Assembly: GCF_003086355.1 (NCBI RefSeq)
Contig: NZ_CP031733.1
Location: 930,001 to 994,000 of the forward strand
Reading direction: 5' to 3'
Length of the DNA stretch: 64,000 nucleotides
From: Streptococcus chenjunshii
GTDB taxonomy: Bacteria; Bacillota; Bacilli; Lactobacillales; Streptococcaceae
Positions 35,285 to 44,541 of the stretch are shown one piece after another. Every line of letters begins with the position of its first letter. Position 1 is the first letter of the stretch. The translations under genes and the position numbers were made by a program. The notes below the pieces were generated by a model, which had not been told where the DNA came from, did no database searches, and worked only from the letters and a program-made list of their open reading frames with translations.

Positions 35285-36277
35285 ATGAAATACATAGTTA
35301 ATACCAGCCATGATCCGGCATTTAATGTTGCACTTGAAGCCTATGCTTTTAGAGAATTGATGGATGAGGAAGAACTCTTCATTCTCTGGATAAACAGACC
35401 GGCTATCATTATCGGCCGTCATCAAAATGCTATTGAAGAAATTAATAAAGAGTATACTGATAAACACGGTATTGAAATCGTCCGCCGCTTATCAGGAGGC
35501 GGAGCTGTCTATCATGATCTCAATAACCTTAACTATACTATCATTTCTGCAAAATCAGGTGAAGAAGGAGCTTTTGACTTTAAGACTTTTTCAAAACCGG
35601 TTATTGACACTTTAGCCAAATTAGGTGTTAAAGCTGATTTTACAGGCCGCAATGATTTAGAGATTAAAGGCCGAAAATTCTGCGGCAATGCCCAAGCTTA
35701 TTATAAAGGCCGCATGATGCATCACGGCTGTCTGCTGTTTGATGTAGATATGACAGTCTTGAGCGATGCTTTAAAAGTGAGTAAAGATAAAATTGAGTCC
35801 AAAGGTGTTAAGTCAGTTAGAGCGCGTGTTACCAATATTTTAGATGAACTCCCGCAAAAAATGACTGTTCAGGCATTTAGTGATGCTCTTTTAGAGCAGA
35901 TGAAAGAAAGCTATCCAGATATGACAGAATATCAGCTGTCAGAAGCAGAATTAGTTAAAATCAAACAGTCGGCCGAAGAGCAGTTCGGCAGCTGGGACTG
36001 GACTTTTGGCAAATCGCCGGAATATACAATTTCTCGAGCTGTACGCTATCCAGCAGGGAAGATTACGACCTATGCTAATGTTGACCAGTCACTTATTAAA
36101 AGTATAAAACTCTACGGTGATTTCTTTGGAGTTAAGGATGCTGCTGAGATTGAACAGCTTCTGGCCGGCCTCCGCTATGATTATGCTGCCGTTCTGGCTA
36201 AACTGCAAACGGTTGATATTGCAGATTACTTCGCTGGAATGACGGAAGAAGAAGTCGCTAAGGCCATTGTTGCTTAA
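35285..36277 (+). CDS. lplA: Lipoate-protein ligase A
   Basis: 330 residues. It activates lipoate with ATP and joins it to the lipoyl lysine. The lipoate-binding motif is RRLSGGGAVYHDLNNLNYT and the catalytic lysine is in DLEIKGRKFCGNAQ; the C-terminal accessory domain runs from about 250. Downstream of pdhABCD, it provides the cofactor for the E2 and E3 lipoyl domains. GGAGAG lies just before the ATG. Confidence 0.93.
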   Translation: MKYIVNTSHDPAFNVALEAYAFRELMDEEELFILWINRPAIIIGRHQNAIEEINKEYTDKHGIEIVRRLSGGGAVYHDLNNLNYTIISAKSGEEGAFDFKTFSKPVIDTLAKLGVKADFTGRNDLEIKGRKFCGNAQAYYKGRMMHHGCLLFDVDMTVLSDALKVSKDKIESKGVKSVRARVTNILDELPQKMTVQAFSDALLEQMKESYPDMTEYQLSEAELVKIKQSAEEQFGSWDWTFGKSPEYTISRAVRYPAGKITTYANVDQSLIKSIKLYGDFFGVKDAAEIEQLLAGLRYDYAAVLAKLQTVDIADYFAGMTEEEVAKAIVA

Positions 36278-36320
36278 AGCAGTCTCAGAGCTGACTGAGA
36301 AATCCAATACCATTTTTATC

Positions 36321-36563
36321 AAAAGAGGCAGGGACGTTTGTGATCTGTACCCCAATCGTTAGATTTTGTGTCCAACTTTTGAGGGTCAGTACAAAAGTCC
36401 TGCCTCATTTTACTTTTTTAAACATGTGAGTTTGGCGGAGCGGCTGATTGGAAGTTCTTATCCTTTGCACAATAAGGGACAGCGGCCTCCCAAGTCAACT
36501 GTGCGGAGGCGAGACGACAAAACGAAATCGTCATCTTATGACAATTTACCAATTTTTGCCCGA
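36321..36563 (+). repeat. Palindromic intergenic repeat, copy B (intact)
   Basis: AAAAGAGGCAGGGACGTTTGT (36321-36341, two bases short of a full match) pairs with ACAAAAGTCCTGCCTC (36391-36406) over a 49-nt loop. The element then runs on through TTTTACTTTTTTAAA, GCGGCTGATTGGAAGT, and GAAATCGTCATCTTATGACA, matching copy A at 13936-14070 on the opposite strand. Relative to copy A it carries about 60 extra bases after GATTGGAAGT. An overlapping open frame inside it (36366-36626) is not a gene. The first hairpin could end lplA transcription. Confidence 0.65.
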
Positions 36564-36647
36564 CTCTTTTGCCTGGGGCCTTTCAAAAATATTTTAAAGC
36601 CTGGGGGTACCGGGATAATTATCTGATTCGCTTTATTTTTTCTTCCT

Positions 36648-36676
36648 TTGCCTAGCTTTTCTTTTTATGTTATGAT
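36648..36676 (+). promoter_or_regulatory. Promoter for Wzy-like gene
   Basis: TTGCCT, 17-nt spacer, TATGAT. Confidence 0.65.
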
Positions 36677-36706
36677 TTAAATGTGATTGTTTTGGGAGAA
36701 GGAATA

Positions 36707-37900
36707 ATGAAATACAGTAACCTTAATTTTTTACGGCACAGAGACAGTTATCAGGTGATTTACACTGTGGCCTTTATGTTTTCCATTTATGCTTATTTTA
36801 TCAAGCGCTATTTAGTGGATGCTGACTATATCATCGTTACAGTGCTGGCTTTGATTTTAAATGTAGCTGTTTTTGTCTGGCATATTTATTTGTACGGCTG
36901 GTCAAGACAAAGTGTCTTTGCTTTGGCCAGTGCCGGTCTTTTTGCCCTCTTTATGCCGCATGAGACCTATTTACAGAATTTTGTCTCAGATTTTTCGCTT
37001 CTTTCTTTTTTTCTGCTGTCGGTCTCCGTTGATCCAGAACAAAAGGACTTTGTTTCTTTTGTTTTCTATGCCAAGCTGTTTTTAGCCGTAGCAGTCTTTT
37101 TATTTTATATCAATGGGAAATTGCCCGATGTCACTTTTTTTAGACCTAGCAAGGAGCTCGTCCGTCATTCTTATGGTTTTGGCCACCCTAATTCCTTAAG
37201 CATGTTTATCACAAGCATCTTTTTGGATTTATCTCTGATGAGAAAAAAAGCCTTCCGTCTTTTGGAAGCACTGCTGTTTGCTTTGGCGGTTATGATGCTG
37301 TATGCAGTGACTGATTCGAGAACCGGTTTTATCGGCGGCTTGGTGATTCTCTTTTGCACGGTATGTTACCGGCAGCTGTCCAGCTATGAGATTTTGGGCC
37401 GCGACTTGTTTATCGCGATTATGACAATTTGTCTGTTAGGGCTGTTTCTATCAGCGGTTTATACTCCGGATATTCCCATCCTCACCTTTTTTAATCGCAT
37501 TTTTTCCGGCAGGCTCAGCAATGCTCATGCTTATTTGGAAGAATACGGGCTGTCCTTCCTGCCTCGGACAATCGAGCCTCTGTCCTATGCTAATGGAGGG
37601 AAAATTTTTAATGAAAACTTTTATGTCGATTCGCTCCTGCGCCAAGGACTGCTCTTATACAGCTTTTTTCCGGTCTTAATTGCCTTGCAGACTTTAAAGA
37701 GACGCTTTAAGCTTTATCACGCTATCCTTATTATTTCTGCTTTTTTGACGGCTATGATTGAGGACTATGGTGTAAGCTGTCTGATATTTACCTGCCTGCT
37801 CTTCAATTATTTTGCAGTTGAAGAGGGTAAGGAAGAAGAAAGAAAAATAAAATTTCCTCAAGTTGACTTAAAAAACATTTTCTCACGTATTAAAAACTGA
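36707..37900 (+). CDS. Polysaccharide polymerase-like membrane protein (Wzy/O-antigen ligase type)
   Basis: 397 residues with about ten to twelve hydrophobic segments and a larger extracellular loop (about 265-310). HSYGFGHPNSLSMF and TDSRTGFIGG are typical of the Wzy/WaaL O-antigen polymerase-ligase fold. It likely joins polysaccharide repeat units outside the membrane. It stands alone, away from any capsule cluster. Start ATG 36707 after GGGAGAAGGA; a GTG 24 nt earlier is less likely. Confidence 0.75.
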   Translation: MKYSNLNFLRHRDSYQVIYTVAFMFSIYAYFIKRYLVDADYIIVTVLALILNVAVFVWHIYLYGWSRQSVFALASAGLFALFMPHETYLQNFVSDFSLLSFFLLSVSVDPEQKDFVSFVFYAKLFLAVAVFLFYINGKLPDVTFFRPSKELVRHSYGFGHPNSLSMFITSIFLDLSLMRKKAFRLLEALLFALAVMMLYAVTDSRTGFIGGLVILFCTVCYRQLSSYEILGRDLFIAIMTICLLGLFLSAVYTPDIPILTFFNRIFSGRLSNAHAYLEEYGLSFLPRTIEPLSYANGGKIFNENFYVDSLLRQGLLLYSFFPVLIALQTLKRRFKLYHAILIISAFLTAMIEDYGVSCLIFTCLLFNYFAVEEGKEEERKIKFPQVDLKNIFSRIKN

Positions 37901-37918
37901 TGTTTATCAGCATCCTAA

Positions 37919-37957
37919 AAGAAGTCTGGGACAAAAAGTTCCAGACTTCTTTGCTTT
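37919..37957. terminator. Terminator after Wzy-like gene (probably bidirectional)
   Basis: AAGAAGTCTGG/CCAGACTTCTT, perfect 11-bp stem with an 11-nt loop and a T-rich tail. It also faces the end of gatD on the other strand. 37958-38109 holds nothing else. Confidence 0.8.
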
Positions 37958-38109
37958 TTAAAAAATAAACAGGACTGTTTGACGGACAGCTTTACAGTTC
38001 AGAAGTTTGACCGAATGCGGGCACCGGTTTCTTATAAAGCTTAATATTGAACTCAGGCTCATTTCTGCCTTGCAGTAAGCACCGGTAGTTAAATTGACGG
38101 ATTTAAAGG

Positions 38110-38898
38110 TTATTTTTCAAAATCGGCCTTGCTTTTGACATCCGCATATTCTTCAGGGACTTCTTTAGCCAAAATGTCTTTATACTGAGGCAGTGTTATT
38201 TCCTGACCGTACTTATTTTTCAGTGCCGTTGTAATCAGCCGGTAAGCTAAATTGGCATTTCGTGACAGGAGAGGTCCGTGAAAATAACTGCCAAACACAT
38301 TTTTGTAATGAACACCCTCGGTACCGTCTTCCTGATTATTCCCCTTGCCGTAAACACACATGCCTAAAGGTTTCTCATCAGCAGCTAAGAAAGTCCGTCC
38401 CTGATGATTTTCAAAACCGTAGTAGGTTTCATCAAATTCTTCGTTATAAATTTTGATATCACCGATAAAGCGATTGCTTTCCTGATTAAGCGTATAGTGC
38501 CCCATAACGCCTATACCGTTAATTTTTTGACCGTCAGCCTGTATATAATACTGTCCTAAGAGCTGAAAACCTCCGCAGATGGCCAGCAGCACTTTTTCAT
38601 TTTGTATAAAACGGTCAATTGCTTCTTTTTTAGCCGGTAAGTCCTGAGCAACAATAGACTGCTCATAGTCCTGTCCGCCGCCAAAAAAAGCTAAATCGTA
38701 GTCTTCAGCGGCAAACTGATCTCCCAAAGACACAATATCAACCTGCATTCTGGCTCCCAGTTTTTCAGCAACATATTTCAGCATGAGGACATTCCCATTG
38801 TCACCGTAAGTATTGAGAAGGTTGCCGTAAAGATGGGCAAGCTTCAGTTCGTAGAGATAGTCTCCGTTAACAGGAGATTCCAATGAAGTATAAGTCAT
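38110..38898 (-). CDS. gatD: Lipid II isoglutaminyl synthase, glutaminase subunit GatD
   Basis: 262 residues, class I glutamine amidotransferase-like (CobB/CobQ type). The nucleophile cysteine is in [13 protein letters not shown] (about residue 105) and the substrate-binding region in GFENHQGRT. It frees ammonia from glutamine for MurT, which amidates the D-Glu of lipid II. It overlaps the murT stop by one base (TGATG), so translation is coupled. The partner gene is directly upstream. Confidence 0.93.
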   Translation of the reverse strand: MTYTSLESPVNGDYLYELKLAHLYGNLLNTYGDNGNVLMLKYVAEKLGARMQVDIVSLGDQFAAEDYDLAFFGGGQDYEQSIVAQDLPAKKEAIDRFIQNEKVLLAICGGFQLLGQYYIQADGQKINGIGVMGHYTLNQESNRFIGDIKIYNEEFDETYYGFENHQGRTFLAADEKPLGMCVYGKGNNQEDGTEGVHYKNVFGSYFHGPLLSRNANLAYRLITTALKNKYGQEITLPQYKDILAKEVPEEYADVKSKADFEK

Positions 38899-40241
38899 CA
38901 GTCCATCTCCTTTCTCACGGCATGGCGGCTGGCCAGCAGCTCACGAAATTCCAGCATGGCCGTATAAGTAGCTAAAATATAGGCGTGCTCACACTCTTGT
39001 TCTTCGATGAATTTTACAATATCAGCCAGCTGTGCCGCTTCTGTCATTTTTTCCTCACTATAGCCGGTAACTCTCAGCCGTCTGGCGATTTCTGAATGGC
39101 GAACACCGCCTGCAAAAATCTGCGGAATATCCATATCCAAGATACTTTCAAAGTGAGCATCCCAAATCCAGCTGGTATCAATCCCGTCAGCATAGTTAGC
39201 ATTAAGCAGGACAGAGAGCGTGAAAGGATAGGGAGCAAGTTTTATCATATCGAGAGCCTGACTGGCTCCGACAGGATTTTTAATGAGAACAAGCGTACAT
39301 GATTTATCACCGATTTTGAATGTTTCCTGCCGGCCAAACACTGCACGGCTTTTATCGAAACCGGCTTTAATTTTATCTGGCTCAATCCCGAAAAATTCGG
39401 CAACAGATACTGCCGCCAAGGCGTTGTATACATTGTACAGCCCGCCGACATTGATTTTATACGTCTGTCCATCAATGACAAATTCAGAACTTGTATTAGT
39501 GACCGCAGGCAGTTCAGTCAGTTTATAATCAAGAACAGGCCGCTTAAAACCACAGTTCTCACAGATATAATCACCTAAATTGGCATAGGTATTGAGTCTG
39601 TATTTCAAAATACTCTGACAGACCGGACAGAGTATGCCTTCTGTGTTGTAGTGAGCCAGCTGCGGCGGATGAGTTTCTGTCAGAAACCCGTAATATTTAA
39701 CAGGATTAATAAGCTTCCGAGAATTAAAAAGCGGGCTGTCTCCATTGGCTAAAATTGTCGCTTCAGGCGCTTTTTCGGTACCAGCCAAAATCATTTGGTA
39801 GGTTGTGTAAATTTCTCCGTAACGGTCCATCTGATCCCGAAAAATATTGGTAAAAACAAAAAGACTGGGAGTGATATATTCTGTCACTTTAGCCAGACTG
39901 GCTTCATCAATTTCCAATACTGCAATTTTTTTAGCAGAAGCGTTTTTTTTAGCAGTTAAGAAAGTTGAGACAATGCCTGAAATCATATTGGCGCCGCTGG
40001 GGTTGGTTACAATGTCCCCGAAGGCCTCTTTTAAAATACCGACAGTCAAAGCAGTAGTCAGTGTTTTGCCGTTTGTACCGGTCACGACAACAATTTCATA
40101 ATCCTTAGCAATAGTATCTAAAATATGTTTGTCAAACTTAAGAGCCAAACGGCCAGGAAAAGTTGAGCCGCGCCCCATTTTTTTTAAGATAAAGTTGACT
40201 GACCGTCCGGCCATAATTCCTATAACTGTATTTAACTTCAT
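38898..40241 (-). CDS. murT: Lipid II isoglutaminyl synthase, Mur-ligase subunit MurT
   Basis: 447 residues. The Mur-ligase ATP loop reads [15 protein letters not shown]; a four-cysteine zinc-ribbon insert, CPVC...CENC (about 200-225), is typical of MurT; the C-terminal DUF1727 domain follows. With GatD it turns D-iGlu to D-iGln in lipid II, needed for cross-linking and for resistance to lysozyme and defensins. Divergent from cdaA, with only about 95 nt between. Confidence 0.93.
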   Translation of the reverse strand: MKLNTVIGIMAGRSVNFILKKMGRGSTFPGRLALKFDKHILDTIAKDYEIVVVTGTNGKTLTTALTVGILKEAFGDIVTNPSGANMISGIVSTFLTAKKNASAKKIAVLEIDEASLAKVTEYITPSLFVFTNIFRDQMDRYGEIYTTYQMILAGTEKAPEATILANGDSPLFNSRKLINPVKYYGFLTETHPPQLAHYNTEGILCPVCQSILKYRLNTYANLGDYICENCGFKRPVLDYKLTELPAVTNTSSEFVIDGQTYKINVGGLYNVYNALAAVSVAEFFGIEPDKIKAGFDKSRAVFGRQETFKIGDKSCTLVLIKNPVGASQALDMIKLAPYPFTLSVLLNANYADGIDTSWIWDAHFESILDMDIPQIFAGGVRHSEIARRLRVTGYSEEKMTEAAQLADIVKFIEEQECEHAYILATYTAMLEFRELLASRHAVRKEMD

Positions 40242-40296
40242 AATTTCATTTTATCACAAAATATCATTTGTTGATACAGAAAATCTCAGCACATCG

Positions 40297-40305
40297 TGTT
40301 ATAAT
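40297..40305 (+). promoter_or_regulatory. Extended -10 promoter for cdaA operon
   Basis: TGTTATAAT, about 30 nt upstream of the ATG. TTGATA occurs upstream but at 23 nt, too far to be a normal -35. Confidence 0.6.
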
Positions 40306-40337
40306 AGAAATGCATATTAAAAGAAAGAGATAGACTT

Positions 40338-41189
40338 ATGAGTCATTTAACATCGATCGATGCTAAGTTTTGGGCAAGCCTGTTTGAAAGCCCCTGGCTT
40401 TTTACAGTTCATGTCTTAGACATTTTGATTGTCGCTTGGTTGATTTACAAATTTATTAAAGCATTGGCAGGAACTAAGATTATGTCTTTGGTTCAGGGTG
40501 TTTTGCTGTTTATCGTTTTTAGATTTGTTGCCGAGTGGATTGGCTTTACAACGATTACCTACTTGATGAATCAGGTCATTACCTATGGTGTCATTGCCGC
40601 AGTTGTGATTTTTGCGCCGGAAATCCGGTCAGGCTTGGAACGGTTCGGCCGGACGACACAGGTTTTCCTGCAGAAGCAGCAGCTCAGCGATGAGGAAAAA
40701 ATGATTGAGGCTCTGGTAGATGCTGCTGCCTACATGAGTCCGCGTAAGATTGGTGCCCTGATTTCCATTGAACGCACACAGACCCTGCAGGAGTACATTT
40801 TAACAGGAATCCCTTTAGATGCCGATATTTCCAGCCAGCTGCTGATTAATATTTTTATTCCTAATACGCCGCTTCATGATGGTGCAGTGATTATCCGCGG
40901 GAATAAAATTGCGGTATCCAGTGCTTACCTTCCCTTATCCGAATCAACAGCGATTTCAAAGGAATTCGGAACACGCCATCGGGCGGCGATTGGTTTATCC
41001 GAGCATTCTGATGCTTTAACTGTTATTGTTTCTGAAGAAACAGGAGCCATTTCTGTGGCTGCCAAAGGGGAGTTTTTACACGATTTGAGCTTGGATAATT
41101 TTGCAGCCGTTCTGCGCACTCAGCTAATGGTTGAAGAGGACGAGCAAACAGCATGGTATAAGCGGTTATTGAGGAGGAAAAAAAGATGA
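40338..41189 (+). CDS. cdaA: Diadenylate cyclase CdaA
   Basis: 283 residues. Three N-terminal membrane segments (about 15-95) and a DAC domain with the two active-site motifs DGAVIIRGNKI and GTRHRAAIGLSE. It makes cyclic di-AMP from two ATP, the signal controlling osmolyte and potassium transport and cell-wall balance. First gene of the conserved cdaA-cdaR-glmM operon. Overlaps cdaR by 4 nt. Confidence 0.95.
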   Translation: MSHLTSIDAKFWASLFESPWLFTVHVLDILIVAWLIYKFIKALAGTKIMSLVQGVLLFIVFRFVAEWIGFTTITYLMNQVITYGVIAAVVIFAPEIRSGLERFGRTTQVFLQKQQLSDEEKMIEALVDAAAYMSPRKIGALISIERTQTLQEYILTGIPLDADISSQLLINIFIPNTPLHDGAVIIRGNKIAVSSAYLPLSESTAISKEFGTRHRAAIGLSEHSDALTVIVSEETGAISVAAKGEFLHDLSLDNFAAVLRTQLMVEEDEQTAWYKRLLRRKKR

Positions 41190-42142
41190 AAAAACTTTTC
41201 AACAGTCACTTGTGGCTGGCACTTGTTTCTGTTTTTCTCTCTGTCCTTCTTTTTTTAACTGCGGCAGCCAGTCAGTATAACAGCTCTGGCACACAGACTG
41301 CCGGCCTGTCTGAGACCTATACCCACACTCTGTCAGATGTTCCCATTGATATCAAATATGACAGTGATCAATATTTTATCAGCGGTTATTCGTATGAAGC
41401 GGAAGTTTACCTGACATCTACCAACCGTGTTAAACTGGATTCTGAAATAAACAGTGATACCAGAAGTTTCAAGGTAGTCGCTGATCTAACCGGCTTTTCA
41501 ACCGGCACAACCACTGCGCCCCTGCAGGTCACCGACTTGCCTTCCGGTATGACAGCCACTGTTCTGCCGGACAATATTTCAGTGACTATCGGCAAGAAAA
41601 AGACAAAAACATTTCCGGTTCAGGGACAGGTTGAGTCCAGCCAGCTCGCTGCGGGTTATGCTTTGAAAAAAGTCGCTGTCAATCTGACAGAAGTAGAAGT
41701 GACCAGCGATGAAACAACCATTGAACAGATTGATCATGTCACTGCCCGTCTTCCGGAAGATGAAGTGCTGGATGATGATTACAGCGGCAGGGTAACCCTG
41801 CAGGCTGTTGCTTCGGATGGCAAAATTTTAGCCAGTGTGATTGAACCGGCCAAAGCTACACTGACTGTTAATGTTAAAAAATTAACCAAAACAGTGCCGC
41901 TTACGGTTAAAACAAGAGGAACTATGGACGACAGTTTGGCCAATATCGATTATAAATTAAGTCAAGAAACAGTGACCATTTCAGGCAGTCAGGAAGCATT
42001 AGATGCTATTGATCAGGTGCAGGCTGAAATTGACATTAGTGATGTAACAAAAGATACCAGCAGGACCGTTAACTTATCCGCAGATAATGTCACGGTTGAA
42101 CCTTCGGCAGTTACTGTTGAGTTGACAACGAAGAAAAAATAA
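41186..42142 (+). CDS. cdaR: CdaA regulator CdaR (YbbR-domain protein)
   Basis: 318 residues. One N-terminal membrane segment (about 5-25) and a series of YbbR repeats outside the membrane. It binds CdaA and GlmM and tunes c-di-AMP synthesis. ATGA overlap with cdaA gives coupled translation. Confidence 0.92.
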   Translation: MKKLFNSHLWLALVSVFLSVLLFLTAAASQYNSSGTQTAGLSETYTHTLSDVPIDIKYDSDQYFISGYSYEAEVYLTSTNRVKLDSEINSDTRSFKVVADLTGFSTGTTTAPLQVTDLPSGMTATVLPDNISVTIGKKKTKTFPVQGQVESSQLAAGYALKKVAVNLTEVEVTSDETTIEQIDHVTARLPEDEVLDDDYSGRVTLQAVASDGKILASVIEPAKATLTVNVKKLTKTVPLTVKTRGTMDDSLANIDYKLSQETVTISGSQEALDAIDQVQAEIDISDVTKDTSRTVNLSADNVTVEPSAVTVELTTKKK

Positions 42143-42166
42143 TAGATAATAGCAAAGAATATGAAT

Positions 42167-42194
42167 GGAGGAAGCGAAAATTCGCTGAAAAATT
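42167..42194 (+). promoter_or_regulatory. Ribosome-binding site of glmM with hairpin in the spacer
   Basis: GGAGGA is 22 nt from the ATG, too far for normal use, but the spacer holds AGCGAAAATTCGCT (42173-42186), a palindrome that folds into a small hairpin. Folding leaves about 8 nt (GAAAAATT) between the two, the normal distance. Confidence 0.55.
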
Positions 42195-43547
42195 ATGGGA
42201 AAATACTTTGGCACAGATGGTGTACGCGGGGAAGCTAATGTAGAATTAACCCCGGAATTAGCTTTTAAGCTTGGGCGTTTTGGCGGTTATGTTCTCAGCC
42301 AGCATGAAGCAGACCGTCCCCGTGTATTTGTCGCACGTGATACTCGGATATCCGGTGAAATGCTGGAATCTGCTCTTGTTGCGGGTTTACTTTCAGTCGG
42401 GATTGAAGTGTACAAACTCGGTGTTTTAGCAACGCCTGGTGTCTCCTATCTTGTACGCACCGAAAAAGCTAGTGCAGGTGTCATGATTTCTGCCAGTCAT
42501 AATCCGGCTTTGGACAATGGCATTAAATTTTTTGGGAGCGACGGTTTCAAGCTGGACGATGAACGTGAACTGGAAATTGAAGCGCTTCTTGACGCTCAGG
42601 AAGATACTTTGCCGCGGCCGTCTGCCCAAGGATTGGGAAGAGTAGTGGACTATCCGGAAGGTTTGCGTAAATATGAAAAATTCCTTGTTTCGACAGGGGC
42701 TGATTTAGCAGGAATGAAAATAGTCCTTGACACAGCTAACGGGGCAGCTGCAGTAACGGCAAGAGATATCTTTCTGGATTTAAATGCTGATATTGCAGTA
42801 ATCGGTGAAAAGCCTGACGGTCTTAATATTAATGACGGTATCGGCTCAACTCATCCCGAACAGCTTCAGGAAAAAGTGAAAGAAACAGCTTCTGATTTGG
42901 GGCTGGCTTTTGATGGGGACAGCGACCGCCTGATAGCGATTGATGAAAACGGCCAGATTGTTGACGGGGACAAGGTGATGTATATCATCGGCAAATACTT
43001 GTCAGAAAAAGGCGAGCTCGTCCAAAATACGATTGTCACAACAGTGATGTCCAACCTCGGTTTCCATAAAGCGCTTGACCGTCAAGGCATTAACAAGGTG
43101 ATTACCGCTGTCGGTGACCGTTATGTTGTTGAGGAAATGCGCAAATCAGGTTACAATCTGGGCGGCGAGCAGTCGGGACATGTGATTATCATGGATTATA
43201 ACACCACTGGAGACGGTCAGCTGACGGCTATTCAACTGACTAAGGTGATGCAGGCAACCGGCAGAAAACTCTCAGATTTAGCCGCAGAGGTAACAATCTA
43301 TCCGCAGAAGCTTGTCAATATCCGCGTTGATAACAAGATGAAAGATAAGGCCATGGATGTGCCGGCTATCGCAGCTGTCATTGAGAAAATGGAAGCAGAG
43401 ATGGCTGGCAACGGCCGGATTTTAGTCAGACCAAGTGGCACTGAGCCGCTTCTGCGCGTGATGGCAGAAGCACCGACACATGAGGAAGTCGGTTATTATG
43501 TGGATACTATCGCTGAAGTAATTCAGTCAGAAATTGGTATCAAGTAA
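42195..43547 (+). CDS. glmM: Phosphoglucosamine mutase
   Basis: 450 residues, the standard length. Interconverts glucosamine-6-phosphate and glucosamine-1-phosphate for UDP-GlcNAc and so peptidoglycan. The phosphoserine lies in [14 protein letters not shown] (about 100), the Mg2+ site in FDGDSDRL (about 240), the sugar loop in GGEQSGH and the phosphate-binding loop in [10 protein letters not shown]. GlmM can also inhibit CdaA, its operon partner. Confidence 0.95.
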   Translation: MGKYFGTDGVRGEANVELTPELAFKLGRFGGYVLSQHEADRPRVFVARDTRISGEMLESALVAGLLSVGIEVYKLGVLATPGVSYLVRTEKASAGVMISASHNPALDNGIKFFGSDGFKLDDERELEIEALLDAQEDTLPRPSAQGLGRVVDYPEGLRKYEKFLVSTGADLAGMKIVLDTANGAAAVTARDIFLDLNADIAVIGEKPDGLNINDGIGSTHPEQLQEKVKETASDLGLAFDGDSDRLIAIDENGQIVDGDKVMYIIGKYLSEKGELVQNTIVTTVMSNLGFHKALDRQGINKVITAVGDRYVVEEMRKSGYNLGGEQSGHVIIMDYNTTGDGQLTAIQLTKVMQATGRKLSDLAAEVTIYPQKLVNIRVDNKMKDKAMDVPAIAAVIEKMEAEMAGNGRILVRPSGTEPLLRVMAEAPTHEEVGYYVDTIAEVIQSEIGIK

Positions 43548-43628
43548 GTACTTATCGGTAACAATACGTGCAGAGAACAAGCGCTGCACACTGAATCCTA
43601 CGATGTCATGTACTGATAAGAAAAAAAC

Positions 43629-44412
43629 GGTTCATTATCAACTGTAGAGACTAGATGACAAGTGATTTAATCATGAGATTAGAGAGAGGGCCAGATTGGT
43701 TCTCTCTTTTGATGTTGAGAGCACTAAAAGCCGTGTCTTAAAGTTTGCCTCTTCCTAAGGCCAAACATATGCGCTTGATGACCTTAATAAGAGATTGTTT
43801 GTGACTTCTAGGTTTAGCGCTGGAGTAAGATTGTCCGAAGGCATTGATTATCTTGAGTCCCTATTTTTAAACGTTTTAAAGACAGTCTGAAAAACTGGCT
43901 TGACCGCTTCAAAGCTATCGCCTATTAAGTCAAAGAAGCAGCCAGATTTTTCTCCTGAAAGTGAAAGGAAGGAATGCCCGGGCTTAAAGGTTAATTCCTT
44001 CAGCTTACGAATGACGGCTAAGGTTGATATAAAACAAGCTTCTAGCAATGTCTATCATGGAGATCTTTTTGATGAGATATTGAGCATTTTTTGCCGCACA
44101 GGAAGAGAGAGTTAGTCATTTTTCTGGATAAGGGGTGCCTTTACAGTGACAATGGTGTTTCTTAAGCTTAAGTAGCATGGGCATGACCTTGAATAGCCAA
44201 GAGAGGAATTTTAGAAGTCTTTAGAAAGCCATGCTTGGCCGTTTGTCTTTGATAAGGAGGGCAAGATACAGAAGCATAGCATAGTCTGACTTAGCACGGA
44301 TTTCAATGTGCGTTCGGTTGCTTTAAGTTATAGATTATATGGGATTTTTTGTGTAGTCAAAAAGACCCCACAATCTCTGTCGGGGTGTCCCCACTACAGA
44401 AATTATAGAGCC
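43629..44412 (-). mobile_element. Decayed ISL3-family element with internal deletion
   Basis: The left end GGTTCATTATCAACTGTAG and right end CTACAGAAATTATAGAGCC match the ends of the ISL3 element at 27864-29271. On the minus strand, fragments read LAVIRKLKELTFK and SGCFFDLIGDSF, which in the intact transposase are LAVSTSTVHRKLKQFTFK and NCFFDLITEAF; some 200 codons between them are missing. At 784 bp it is about half length. No target duplication survives. It lies between glmM and the type I-E cas genes. Confidence 0.8.
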
Positions 44413-44463
44413 AAATGATAAGGTTGTTTTAAATAAAAAAACTGTTTTTTATGTGGTATTATA

Positions 44464-44472
44464 TGGTATAAT
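44464..44472 (+). promoter_or_regulatory. Extended -10 promoter for cas operon
   Basis: TGGTATAAT, 52 nt downstream of the decayed ISL3 end and 70 nt before cas3. No clear -35. Confidence 0.6.
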
Positions 44473-44541
44473 CGTAGCAGAATAGAAATTTTTGTAATAT
44501 TCTGACTAGTTGATATTATGAAGGATAAAGGATTTTTATCT

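Noticed and set aside
36366..36626. 86-codon frame between lplA and the Wzy-like gene.
   Set aside because: It falls within the palindromic repeat and has no ribosome-binding site.
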